The position numbers and the translations under genes are program-made. Under the pieces are notes generated by a model. The model saw nothing but the letters and a program-made list of their open reading frames with translations. It was not told the origin of the DNA and made no database searches. A stretch of 64,000 nt of DNA from Bursaphelenchus xylophilus (taxonomy: Eukaryota; Nematoda; Chromadorea; Rhabditida; Aphelenchoididae), in the NCBI GenBank assembly GCA_904066235.2, contig CAJFCV020000003.1:248001-312000 (forward strand). Direction: 5' to 3'. Shown one piece after another: positions 29,801-38,405 of the stretch (the first letter of the stretch is position 1; every line of letters starts with the position of its first letter).

Positions 29801-30781
29801 ATTTTATAAACAAAATCTATTTTTCTGTTTTAATTCTTTTTTTCATTCTGCATTTTTTATATTTTCATATTTCGAACTTCCGGTTTTCGATCTTTTGGTT
29901 TTTCTAATTTGAGGTTTTTCGAACTTCTAGTATTCGAACTTGCAGCATTCGAACTTGCGGCATTCGAACTTTTGGTTGTCGAACTTGGGGTTTTTCGAAC
30001 TTCCGGTAGGCGGTCATACATTAGTACTTTACAGATTTTACTAGTAAAATTACTTATTATTAGTCATTTTTGAGTACTTCCGTGTATTATTTTTATAAAA
30101 TTATGCTTACTGTATGAAAAATATGGACCCATTCTTGGCTTTGCGTTTTAATTTTATTGTCAACCCAACTTTTCGCTTTGAAATTCAGAATTTTAATTTT
30201 GCCGGGCCGGCCCGGGCCGAAAGTTACGGCCCGGCCCGCGGGCCGGAACAGGTCGGCCCGGCCCGTTTCAATTTTGCTTTGGCCCGGCCCGAACACCGGC
30301 CCGGCCAGGCCCGGCCCGGCAGCCAAGTCTAGTCATGTCGCCCAACGATCACACAATTTTACAGGATATCATTATGGGGGCCAACTTTTTATGGGGCAGG
30401 CGGAAGAAGCCGTATGGAAGTTTCTTCATTGGGACGTCGCCGGCGTTCGACTTCTCGCTCTTTACGATGTGTATCTTGGCCAGACGGGACGAGAAGTGCG
30501 AAGTGAGTTGTGACTTATATTAGTACTAAAAAAAGTCCTGAGAAATTTGCACTTTATGAAAATACTAATAGCATTGACCGCTAAAAAAATTTTAGGTAAT
30601 AATCGATGAATGCCCAGTGTCTGTGGTTAGCCGTGCCATGCAATGGAATGGAACAAGCGTCATCTCGACCGTCTTTCCGATCCCTGGCAATTCAAGTTGG
30701 CGGTGTGATGCCAACTTCGAGCGACGGAAGATGTTGGCGGCTTCACTGAGACCGCCAATTCTTTTCCACGAATTTGCATAG
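20815..30781 (+). CDS. Secreted poly(U)-specific endoribonuclease, EndoU/XendoU family (copy A)
   Basis: EndoU enzymes are Mn2+-associated RNases that cut at uridines and leave 2',3'-cyclic phosphate ends. Exons: 20815-21035, 28098-28422, 28872-28988, 30365-30502 and 30596-30781. They total 987 nt in phase, 328 aa. A second ATG at 20833 starts directly on a signal peptide ([17 protein letters not shown]), so secretion is expected from either start. Catalytic landmarks are EHVFLGE and GMHNWV with the two histidines, and [17 protein letters not shown] after the lysine-containing RRKKPYG segment. It is the most diverged of the three copies and has a longer C-terminus. Intron 1 is 7062 bp and carries two large palindromes, a Tc-type element and MITEs; intron 3 carries a hAT element. 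All splice sites remain canonical and no stop was found, so it looks functional. Confidence 0.88.
21059..21176. mobile_element. CAGTCTGTCGG MITE in EndoU-A intron 1
   Basis: ATCAGTCTGTCGGGGAAATA begins 23 bases after the exon 1 donor, and TGCTCATTATTTTCCCGACAG ends the element. Copies stand at the same place in EndoU-B (43331) and EndoU-C (57402), so the insertion predates the duplication. Confidence 0.85.
21300..23202. repeat. 1.9-kb foldback palindrome in EndoU-A intron 1
   Basis: TATATGGGAGGTGCTTTATA at the left is matched by TATAAAGCACCTCCCATATA at the right. The arms stay complementary for most of about 900 bp, with the symmetry centre near 22250. The arms hold the motif TTTCGTCCAAAGTTAACTTT and its inverse and several internal duplications. 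No transposase is recognisable. The match of the flanks is TA-rich, so TA targeting is possible. Confidence 0.85.
23575..24797. mobile_element. Tc1/mariner-type nonautonomous element, 1.2 kb
   Basis: The terminal repeats CAGGGTGACCCAAAATAACG and its reverse complement are about 28 bp and flanked by TA (23573-23574 and 24798-24799). Unlike its neighbours it is not a full palindrome. No intact transposase frame is present in its 1.2 kb, and I could not recognise transposase remnants. Confidence 0.8.
25072..25270. mobile_element. CTAGTCG MITE
   Basis: CTAGTCGCGACATAAAGTCC and its exact reverse complement delimit 199 bp flanked by TA. The interior has GCACTGTGCATTCACCC and TTTGCACTGTGCAATTTTG. 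It is the cleanest copy of the family that also occurs at 5112 and 47880. Confidence 0.85.
26264..26340 (+). other. tRNA-like sequence with A and B boxes (degenerate)
   Basis: TGGTATAGTGG (26276-26286) fits an A box and GGTTCGAGTCC (26319-26329) a B box at normal spacing, and a T-stem CCCGG/CCGGG can form. The 5' segment does not pair with the 3' TGGGCGC, the T-loop would be 8 nt, and the anticodon region folds as a tight GATTTT/AAAATC hairpin. I therefore read it as a tRNA-derived Pol III-like module or tRNA pseudogene. Confidence 0.5.
27159..27234 (-). other. tRNA-like sequence, inverted partner copy
   Basis: This is the reverse-complement twin of the 26264 block in the right arm of the palindrome, nearly identical including both boxes. 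Conservation of the module in both arms follows from the palindrome and is not independent evidence of tRNA function. Confidence 0.5.
27760..28065. repeat. Cluster of GCACTGTGC-type motifs in EndoU-A intron 1
   Basis: Within 300 bp there are at least six occurrences of GCAC(T/C)GTGC-like words in both orientations (27805, 27836, 27889, 27915, 27978, 28040). The same block, rearranged, is in EndoU-C intron 1 (57541-57790). Confidence 0.7.
28471..28612. mobile_element. CAGTCTGTCGG MITE, recombinant copy, EndoU-A intron 2
   Basis: The left half is of the GGCGGAT subfamily and the right half (GTGCTCATTATTTTCCCGATAC) of the GAGCAC subfamily, so the copy looks like a hybrid of two elements. Confidence 0.7.
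28614..28866. mobile_element. CAGTGGG MITE (Tc1-like ends), EndoU-A intron 2
   Basis: The ends CAGTGGGGGATCTGATCCAG and CTGGATCAGGTCTCCCACTG continue as about 60-bp inverted repeats including TTTTGCATCCGGGAAGTATC. It ends five bases before the acceptor of exon 3. Two more copies lie in the DUF273 gene introns (about 61940-62305, 62958-63207). Confidence 0.85.
29001..30331. mobile_element. hAT-type element with 8-bp target duplication in EndoU-A intron 3
   Basis: TAGACTTGGCTCTCGGGCCG and CGGCAGCCAAGTCTA are inverted ends flanked by GTCATGTC (28993-29000 and 30332-30339). EndoU-B has the uninterrupted site GCCATGTCGCCCAACG at the same place. The insertion begins 12 bases inside the intron, leaving the donor intact. 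The interior holds a nested 649-bp Mutator-like element. A related 1225-bp copy is at 45971-47195. Confidence 0.92.
29367..30015. mobile_element. Mutator-like element with arrays of AGTTCGAA, 9-bp target duplication
   Basis: The element is nested in the hAT element and flanked by ATACATTAG (29358-29366 and 30016-30024). The ends are related inverted repeats (…TACCGCAAGTTCGAA / …TACCGGAAGTTCGAA). Each end continues as an array of about eight AAGTTCGAA-type words pointing inward. A 9-bp duplication fits MULE transposons. The core has a short frame starting MEVGGVELIKI (29609), which is also present in the 55508-56274 copy. Confidence 0.8.
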
Positions 30782-31021
30782 AGTCAAAGGACAAAGCCTT
30801 CATAAGATCAATTTCCCCTATTCTCAGAAGTCGGTGTCTCGCTTCTCTCGTGAGAGGTTGTATCTTTCTCGTGTTGGCCCAATAAATATATTCTCCTATC
30901 GCTTATTCGTTTATAGAAGACGCTCTCCGGACAGGGGCTCTCTGATCGACCAGGGCATTTCTAGACAACCATCTATTTTCATGTTAAAATCCACGCAGCT
31001 TTTACTTGGAGAGAGTAAATA

Positions 31022-31178
31022 TTAGTCTGTCGGTAAAATAACGGCGGATTGTCGCAGCAAAATGTCTCGTCTCGCCGCTATCGCGCACCAAATCCCCAGC
31101 CGCGGCTTTCAGTCGCAGAGCGATGATGGGCGATTCCAAGGCGCGACGATCCGCCGTTATTTTCCCGACAGACTGATA
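31022..31178. mobile_element. CAGTCTGTCGG MITE, GGCGGAT subfamily, downstream of EndoU-A
   Basis: TTAGTCTGTCGGTAAAATAACGG faces CCGTTATTTTCCCGACAGACTG. A nearly identical copy is nested in EndoU-B intron 1 (43331-43475). Confidence 0.85.
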
Positions 31179-31224
31179 GTTACGAATTTCACCGTGGAAT
31201 TCAAAAATCGCGCGCGACAAACAA

Positions 31225-31590
31225 TTGCACAGTGCAAAAAAACAACAAAATGCACTGTGCACCGCGAAAAAAACCTTTGTCGCGCGGGCCGGGCCGAGAA
31301 AATTTGAAGGGGGCCGGGGCCGGGCCGACCTCTTCCGGCCCCCGGGCCGGGCCGCGATTTTCGGCCCGGCCCCCCAGCCATGTCTAGTCGCGCGCGTGCA
31401 CAGCGCATTTTTCTTACTTTTGCATGGTGCGCCGGCTATTATGATCCATTCTGCACTGCGCAATTGCTTGTCGCGCTCGCGACAAAAATCCTTTGCACAG
31501 TGCAATTGTCTCTGACGATATTCCAGTCGCACAGTGCAAAATTTGGGTTTTTTGCACGGTGCGGCCCACGAAAAAAAATCCACGCACTTT
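31225..31590. repeat. GCACTGTGC-rich repeat with a truncated hAT insertion
   Basis: Many words such as TTTGCACAGTGCAATT occur here. At 31287-31386 a 100-bp G+C-rich hAT remnant keeps its right end (CCAGCCATGTCTA) and is flanked by GTCGCGCG on both sides (31279-31286 and 31387-31394). The paralogous site near 44900 has the single GTCGCGCG, so the insertion is confirmed although the left terminus is missing. Confidence 0.75.
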
Positions 31591-31607
31591 TTTAAAAATC
31601 GTAGTAT

Positions 31608-31754
31608 CGCGCTGTCGGGAAAATAATGAGCAGATTGTCGCTGCACCAATCGCGTCACTGAAGTGAAAATCAATTTGATTTTATCACGAAAAAATTATTT
31701 TCGATGCGATTTTCGCTTCGACAAAGTACTCATTATTTTCCCGGCACACTGGTG
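31608..31754. mobile_element. CAGTCTGTCGG MITE at the edge of GT2
   Basis: CGCTGTCGGGAAAATAATGAGC faces TACTCATTATTTTCCCGGCAC, with the TTGATTTTATCACGAAAAAA middle. It is the counterpart of the 45092-45240 copy beside GT3. Confidence 0.8.
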
Positions 31755-32045
31755 TCTTTAGCCTTACCATATCGGAAAAGCTCCAAGTCATCAAACGTGT
31801 AATTCTTCAACTGTTCCCTTCGCCAAGGGGCCGATCTTTTCACCGACGCCGGATGCAGCACATCGTTGGCGCCATCATAAGCTCGTAAAATTTGAATCAG
31901 TTCGTAATTGGTCTTGATCAAGATGGCGCGATTCTGGAAGCAGCATTTTGATGTGACAGAGTTGTTATACCAGCCTGTCGGGAAAGTAATGAACACTTTG
32001 TGGACTGTAATGAGTTGAAAGCTCCATCTCAATCCATATATAGAA

Positions 32046-32332
32046 TGGGAACGTGGTTGGGTCCTTCCTCCAGCCGATTCCAGGTCCCTACTACTTCCCC
32101 GATACCAGTGGGACAACCACCCAACTGATCAACTCCCCAAACGCCGAATCCAACAGTTACAGTCGATAGTTTATTGATAGGCCGCGAGCACAATACAAAT
32201 AAGATACCAACAGATCCAATATTCCTGCGGGGCCAAACGCACGACCGCTTTCTAACCTTCCATTCCAACCCCCGCGCGACGGGTGTTGACATGAAACGAG
32301 AGTAAAGTTAATGTAAAAGTCCCTAAAATCCC
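32046..32332 (-). repeat. 3' LTR of the LTR element, internally deleted
   Basis: Its first 230 bp match 38899-39124 almost exactly. The sequence then jumps to the CGCGACGGGTGTTGACATGA segment that lies at 39376 in the other LTR. Confidence 0.85.
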
Positions 32333-32364
32333 TAAAATATCCTAAATACCCCATGGCTCCCCCC

Positions 32365-34296
32365 TCAATCACTAAACGACGTCCCGGCGTTTGCAGAAAG
32401 CTTTTTCGCATTCCTGAAACAGGGCCAACATCTCATCAGATTTGACTTTTTACCGGAACATAATAAGTAGATAGAGAATTTGTGAATCAAAAACAGAAAT
32501 ACCCTCAAGATAATACACCAAATTACAATAAAATACGGTATTTCCACAATAAAATAGCAATTTACAATACATTTTGCCATACAGGTCCACATAGTATCGA
32601 AAGATTTGAATTTTGTGCCCTTTCCTTTGATTTTCTGGTAAGGTGACGTGATATCTGTCTCAGAGTTTGAGTTTTTAGTCTTTTCATTCCTTTCCAGATC
32701 ACTAGAATTCATAATTTTGCGGTTTGAGAAGTTTTCGTGACCAAAATTTTCGAATATCTCCTTAAACTTGCATCCTTTCCCTTCGATTCGCGAATAATTT
32801 GCTAATCCGGCCGAGGTTTGTTGGTTCAATGCACCATTCAAACATTGAGTTTCTTGAGCAAATTTAAATTTACATCCTTTGGCGGGTAGAAACGAGCTAG
32901 AAAAGCGATTGTAGTCTTCGTAATTTTCCGAAATTTGATTATTCTGACCAAGGGTAAGACTTGACATCAACTGGAAAACACATGACTCTGCTAAATTCGC
33001 ACAATCACTCTCAACTTTCGGGAGATTTGCATCAAGTTCCGAACATTTCTTTCTTATAGGGTCATCTTTTAACCATTCAGCGTAGAGAGAATCATCCAAA
33101 ATTTCCATAAAGTCAATACTGTCATCATACTTCTCTTTGTTCCAGCTCATGAATACGCTTTTTGACAATTCTGAGGTATAATCCGTCTGGTAATTGGCTT
33201 TTGTGTGCGATAATGGTGCTTCTGGTTTGTAAAACAACTCTTCGAAATCTCCATTTTCAAATCCTGAATGATCTTCACCTTTCTCTTCGATGTTGCTATC
33301 GGATTCACAAGGTTTCTTACTTTGACATGGCTCATTAGTGGCCGTAAACTTCTCATTGTCTATCTTCACGACCTTTCTTACCTCAGTATTTCTTTTATAT
33401 CTTTCCATTAGTTGCTGATAGCATCGTAAAAGTTCGTCAAAGTTTTCGTCGTAAGCATCTGTCGGATCAATAATTTCTTTTGGATCACTGCTGCATGTTA
33501 AATCTGGGTGTTTATCATGAACAATAGGTGATGAGTTGTTCAAATCAGACTGAGAAAGATCACTTTGACACTGTTCTTGAGATTCTGGAAGGTTTTTTGA
33601 AGATAAAACACGTTCTCGTTTCTTCTTGAAGCAACTCTTTTCGAGATGATTCGGCTTTCCACAGAAGTTACAATGTAAATCAAGTTTTTTGATGTCCGAT
33701 GAGTGCTGTTTCTGAAGTTGGAATGCATTATAGGCCTCGTCTTGAGATGGTAGAGAGTCTCGAATCAAGGTTTGGTCATAATGAGGAAATGTTGAGAAGT
33801 AATCAATGTCTTTCTCGTACCCGAATTCCTCCATGAGTGGATCCATAATGTCTCCGAAATAATCCGTACTCTTATTCAAAGCTTGATAGAATTCCAAGAT
33901 TGGTCCTCGAAGTCGTTTCTCCAATATTTTGCAACGATGTTCAATGTACAGCTCCTCTGTGACAACGAAAATGTTATATAGAATGTCGTAAATAAACTCT
34001 TCTTTCTCTTCACCAGTTATGTAAGACATTCGGCCGTTTCTCAAGAGATAAATTTGTTCAAATGTTAATGTATTCATGATGTGTGTGTCTGATAATGCTT
34101 TCTTGATGCTTTCTCGATAGAATTCGGTCTTTTCTACTCGCGAATCACAATCAGAATAGTTTTGATGAGGCAAGGAAGGAGTAAAAGGCAATTTTGGCGA
34201 GAGATTCGACAATTCTGGAAGATTTTTCTCCATTTTAGGTAACAAATATCCGAAATCAACATCTATCGTACCACTTTCGTTTTTATTCACCTGCAT
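32365..34296 (-). CDS. Gag-like 643-aa protein with one CCHC zinc knuckle and C-terminal membrane segment
   Basis: An uninterrupted 643-codon frame, exceptional in this repeat-filled region. Residues 209-222 form a retroviral-type zinc knuckle, CNFCGKPNHLEKSC (CX2CX4HX4C), followed by a basic patch KKKRER. The N-terminal 200 residues are helical-looking and acidic/basic mixed, as in capsid-type Gag. The middle is Ser/Glu/Asp-rich and probably disordered. Three copies of a GKGCKFK-like heptad (near residues 455, 510 and 560) are spaced 50-55 residues apart. Residues about 575-612 are strongly hydrophobic. It lies just upstream of the purine tract and 3' LTR, with no pol. By analogy it would package its own RNA using proteins from an autonomous relative; that is inference. 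Confidence 0.7.
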   Translation of the reverse strand: MQVNKNESGTIDVDFGYLLPKMEKNLPELSNLSPKLPFTPSLPHQNYSDCDSRVEKTEFYRESIKKALSDTHIMNTLTFEQIYLLRNGRMSYITGEEKEEFIYDILYNIFVVTEELYIEHRCKILEKRLRGPILEFYQALNKSTDYFGDIMDPLMEEFGYEKDIDYFSTFPHYDQTLIRDSLPSQDEAYNAFQLQKQHSSDIKKLDLHCNFCGKPNHLEKSCFKKKRERVLSSKNLPESQEQCQSDLSQSDLNNSSPIVHDKHPDLTCSSDPKEIIDPTDAYDENFDELLRCYQQLMERYKRNTEVRKVVKIDNEKFTATNEPCQSKKPCESDSNIEEKGEDHSGFENGDFEELFYKPEAPLSHTKANYQTDYTSELSKSVFMSWNKEKYDDSIDFMEILDDSLYAEWLKDDPIRKKCSELDANLPKVESDCANLAESCVFQLMSSLTLGQNNQISENYEDYNRFSSSFLPAKGCKFKFAQETQCLNGALNQQTSAGLANYSRIEGKGCKFKEIFENFGHENFSNRKIMNSSDLERNEKTKNSNSETDITSPYQKIKGKGTKFKSFDTMWTCMAKCIVNCYFIVEIPYFIVIWCIILRVFLFLIHKFSIYLLCSGKKSNLMRCWPCFRNAKKLSANAGTSFSD

Positions 34297-34984
34297 TCTC
34301 TTTTCTAAAGGTGGAACAACAAACTTTCAAACGACTTATCCTTATTTCCTTTAGGTCTCGATATTGTACCAGGTCCGCTGGGCTTTTTCGATATTACACT
34401 TGATAGATTGGCCAAAATTCACGGTCTTCCTGCAATTAAACTTCAGTAACACAATTCACACGAGTTCTCTATTCTTTCACAACAAATTATAATCAATTAC
34501 AACCAAAAATTCTTCGGATTTCAACAAAATTTCAAAGCTCACGAAACAAGATCAAAATTCTAGATCAACAACGATAAAATAGGTCCAAACGACACAGAAA
34601 TAATCACACAGCTAGCGAATCAACCAAACGCAGCTTTCCAATACAATTTCCAAGTAGTTCAAGCCTCTCAAAGACGTATATTGCGTCAAAAATCGTCACG
34701 TTCACCTAAAACAATATCTAAAAATCGCAATTTTCTCAATTTCTCGTCAAAATTTTCCAAACAAAGGGTCGTAATAGCTTATTCTCGCTATAAATAGTCT
34801 CACTTCACTAAACAATCAGGAATATTCGTGAGTGTATGGCCGCGAAAGTATCAATTATATAAACGTGGTCACAGAAGTTCTTGCATTCGATCTTCGCCGA
34901 TGAGGCGTAAACCACTGCAAAAATCGATGTGCAGCGATTTGGAAAACCCAGTGTCAACAAACTTGCGAATCTGAGAAAAATCAG

Positions 34985-35190
34985 TGCGGACTTAATAGCC
35001 CTGCACTGATTTTCAGAATTCAGTGCATTTTTAATAAGTCAGTAATGATTTTCTAAATTCAGTGCATTTTTAATAAGAAAGTAATGATTTTTGAAATTCA
35101 GTGCATTTTTAATAAGTCAGTAATGATTTTTCAAATTCAGTGCATTTTTAATAAGTCGGCACTGATTTTCAAAATTCAGTGCTGAGTTTA
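34985..35190. repeat. Left subterminal tandem array, about 42-bp unit
   Basis: Four to five copies of a unit containing TTCAGTGCATTTTTAATAAG and TCAGTAATGATTTT. The array is mirrored at 38185-38405. Confidence 0.85.
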
Positions 35191-35491
35191 GAGAAGCTCC
35201 GCCCCCCTTTCTGCAGCCAATCAGGAGGCAGCTCTAGAAAATTGTCTCCGCCTTCTTGAACTAGGCCTTGCACCATTCAATTTTGAGGTTAAATTAGTCG
35301 TTTTTTTTGGGGTTTTCAGATATTCAACATGGTAAATATATAATTTTATCCTTCTAAACAACAACAATCAAAAAACGATTTCAAAAATATATAACGAGTT
35401 CCCAAAAACAAATAATAAATAATTTAACGCTATAAAAAGAAGCAACTACACTAAAAGCTCTACCAGAATTGAATTCTACTTAAGAGATCTT

Positions 35492-35653
35492 CTAAATAAT
35501 ATTAAATGGAACGACTGGTTGAAGGGACAGCTGACGTACGGGTACCATCGGATGTTCGGGGCTGGCTGTGTCTTTTGGCTGGTTCCTGGTAAGTTTGTTC
35601 ACATCATTTTCAAGAGATGAGCTGGGTTCTTCGGCTTCTTCCGACGGATTTTC
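35492..35653 (-). CDS. Terminal exon of the transposon's own gene, unrecognised
   Basis: After a TTTTTTTAG acceptor the frame runs 53 codons to TAG, beginning ENPSEEAEEPSSSLEND and ending PVVPFNII. It is in the same phase as the CAG/GTATGT donor of the repeated upstream exon. The acidic Ser/Glu-rich content resembles the exon upstream. I do not recognise the domain; a transposase or accessory protein C-terminus is a guess. Confidence 0.45.
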   Translation of the reverse strand, partial: ENPSEEAEEPSSSLENDVNKLTRNQPKDTASPEHPMVPVRQLSLQPVVPFNII

Positions 35654-35766
35654 CTAAAAAAATTGAGATTTATTGCCAAATCCAGTAATTTCTAGGTCAC
35701 TAATGGCTGATTTTCACTTTTATTAAACTTCAAAAGCTCAAGGCTTTAATTTCACGCCTTATACTA

Positions 35767-36450
35767 GATCATCAACAAACTTTTCTACTTCTTTTTCAAT
35801 TTTCATACCTAAATTTCAAGAACAACAAGAAAAACATACCTGATCGTCGCTGAAACCCAACTCAACGTTCAAACTCGCTTCAATTTGGTCCTCAAAATCT
35901 GATGTGTCGTCTTCCGTGCGCAGTATCTCGTCGGATTCCACAGGGTCAACTGAGTTGTTCCATCAGCTACCTAAAAAATAAGAGCCCAAAAGTTGAGCAT
36001 CAACAAACTTTTCTACTTCTTTTTCAATTTTCATACCTAAATTTCAAGAACAACAAGAAAAACATACCTGATCGTCGATGAAACCCAACTCAACGTTCAA
36101 ACTCGCTTCAATTTGGTCCTCAAAATCTGATGTGTCGTCTTCCGTGCGCAGTATCTCGTCGGATTCCACAGGGTCAACTGGGTTGTTCCATCAGCTACCT
36201 AAAAAATAAGAGCCCAAAAGTTGAGCATCAACAAACTTTTCTACTTCTTTTTCAATTTTCATACCTAAATTTCAAGAACAACAAGAAAAACATACCTGAT
36301 CGTCGATGAAACCCAACTCAACGTTCAAACTCGCTTCAATTTGGTCCTCAAAATCTGATGTGTGGTCTTCCGTGCGCAGGATCTCGTCGGATTCCACAGG
36401 GTCGACTGGGTTGTTCCATCAGCTACCTAAAAAATAAGAGCCAAAAAGTT
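35767..36450 (-). repeat. Three tandem copies of an exon-bearing 228-bp unit
   Basis: Donors CAG/GTATGT recur at about 35840, 36068 and 36296, exactly 228 bp apart. Each unit has an open acidic segment (VDPVESDEILRTEDDTSDF..., ending GFIDDQ) and intron sequence. The units differ by only a few bases, so the triplication is recent. A further 83-bp direct repeat pair follows at 36411-36578. Confidence 0.85.
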
Positions 36451-36960
36451 ATATTGTGGCAAAATTTGCCACGAAAGTCGTAAAAAAATACTCTGCTTGT
36501 TCCATCAGCTACCTAAAAAATAAGAGCCAAAAAGTTATATTGTGGCAAAATTTGCCACGAAAATCGTAAAAAAATACAAGTTTTGGGCCTAAAAATTACG
36601 AAATGATCCGCAAGGACTTGATCCGTGTTTTGTGTCTCGCAGGGAAATTACAGGATTTGTTTGACTCAGACTCTTTTCTTTTGCTGGCTTTTTTTATCTT
36701 TTTTCGCGAAGTTTTGTCGCTTGGGTCCTCTGACTGATTTGGGTATTATTTTCAGCTGGGAATGATTTTTATTGGTGTTGATTTGCTCCGTCTGCTTTTA
36801 CTGCATGCGACAGATGAATATTTGCGCCCCATTTTGTCTGTTCAAGGTAAGTATTTGAATTTTTCTTCTGTTTTTAGGCTTCTTCGAGGAAAACTAACGA
36901 TAAATTTAGCAGAAAAAATATTTTTTGGTCGGCAGACACCTAAAATATTTGCTTTCCAGA

Positions 36961-37540
36961 AACGGACGAGATGCAATCGATTATGGAAATATTATGCGAG
37001 GTGCGTTCGAAGCGGGCCCGTCGTGGATCAGACATCGCGGATAATTCTTCAAACAACTCGTCAACTGCAATGTTTTCATCGCTCAACTCGGCTTCTGTTG
37101 TGTATTTCGTCTTCATGGCGGACAATTTGGAGGATTTCTTCCGGGAGAATGTTGGTATCGTCTTTCCAAAGTCCGTCTGGATGGTTTTCATCTGCATTCT
37201 GGTGCTGGGCTTCTGTTCCATTCGAAAGCTCTCGAAATTGGGGCCATTCGCAACCGCAGCCAACGTGATTTACTTGGGCGCAGTGGCGATTGTGGTATAT
37301 TTCTTCTCCAGCAACCTGAAATCGACGGATGAGCTGACGAAATGAGGAGAATTGCGGGATTTGCCACAATTCTTCGGCACTGTGATGTTCGCCTTCGAAG
37401 GTGTTTCGGTGGTAAGTTGGGTTTGAAATTTTTGATTCCGCCTTTAGATCATCGAGAATCGAATGCAATGCCGGCAGAATTTTATTCAGTGGAATGGAGT
37501 GCTGAAACCTTCTTGCGGAAGCCACAATCGGAGAAGTGAA
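36961..37540 (+). pseudogene. Captured SLC36-type proton-coupled amino-acid transporter fragment
   Basis: Conceptual translation gives the SLC36 landmarks in order: DYGNIMRGAFEAGPSWIRHRG, VYFVFMADNLEDFF, two membrane helices (VWMVFICILVLGF, ATAANVIYLGAVAIVVYFF), LPQFFGTVMFAFEGVSVV, and after an intron IENRMQCRQNFIQWNGVLK. It is broken by a TAA after HRG, a frameshift near 37100 and a TGA at 37343-37345. N- and C-terminal parts are absent. It lies wholly inside the TIR transposon, which therefore picked up host gene sequence with introns. Confidence 0.85.
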
Positions 37541-37609
37541 TAAAGTAAGTCATTAATTTCCATTTTATTATTGCTTAGGTTCAGTTTTTGCATAAATGTC
37601 GTATTTTAG

Positions 37610-37870
37610 CAGACTCCAATTTTGGAACCAGTCAACGACCCATACCGCAATCTTCCAACAGTGGACTTGGAAGCAGAAACCAGTTTGGAGAGCGTCCTCG
37701 GTTCCAATCCTCCAATCCAATGTTTGGAGGAAGCCGACCATTGGAAACCGGTCGTCCATCCACGTCGGGACATCGCCAACGACTCAACCCCAACTGGAAG
37801 ACGATGTGTTTGATGAGGAGAAAGAACGATGGAAACCGTAAAACATCTTGTATTATGTCTCGAAGATAAA
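37610..37870 (+). pseudogene. Possible exon remnant, Ser/Asn/Arg-rich, unrecognised
   Basis: After a TATTTTAG acceptor a frame of about 70 codons is low-complexity (SSNSGLGSRNQFGERPRF and similar). The neighbouring frame becomes DDVFDEEKERW, suggesting a frameshift. It might be another captured host exon. No family assigned. Confidence 0.3.
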
Positions 37871-38184
37871 CTTTCTATAGGATACGGGTTTATTTTTTAC
37901 ATTAGCAACTGGTCATGATTCCAGTAAAGAAAACATAGAAATCATCTTGCTTCCAGTTTCACTTTTGTTGATTCTCCTTCCAAGGATGGAAGTTGTCAAA
38001 AAATCTGGATTCTGTTTTATTTGAAAGTATAAGGTGCTTCATAAACCCCATTAGTGGCTACAACGGAGCACGGAGTGAAATCCGCGAAAAAACGGCGTTT
38101 TTCTAACGCCTTTTGCGTTCATTTTGAGAGCTGTTACCTGATTGGCTCCAGAAAAAGGGGGCGGAGCTACGGGTCTAAGTCAAC

Positions 38185-38405
38185 ACTGAATTTCGAAAAT
38201 CAGTGCCGACTTATTAAAAATGCACTGAATTTGAAAAATCATTACTGACTTATAAAAAATGCACTGAATTTCAAAAATCATTACTGACTTAAAAAAAATG
38301 CACTGAATTTGAAAAATCATTACTGACTTATTAAAAATGCACTGAATTTGAAAAATCATTACTGACTTAAAAAAAATGCACTGAATTTTAAAAATCATTT
38401 CCGAC
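38185..38405. repeat. Right subterminal tandem array, about 42-bp unit
   Basis: Five copies of the reverse complement of the 34985-35190 unit (AAAAATGCACTGAATTT, AAATCATTACTGACTTA). Confidence 0.85.

Noticed and set aside
29367..30015. CRISPR-like array of regularly spaced AGTTCGAA words
   Set aside because: Repeats are 8-9 bases with very short gaps, inverted at the two ends and bounded by a target duplication, in a eukaryotic genome.
36756..36846. Upstream exon of the captured SLC36 fragment
   Set aside because: It has a plausible acceptor and donor (LGMIFIGVDLLRLLLLHATDE), but the peptide does not match SLC36 and cannot be placed.
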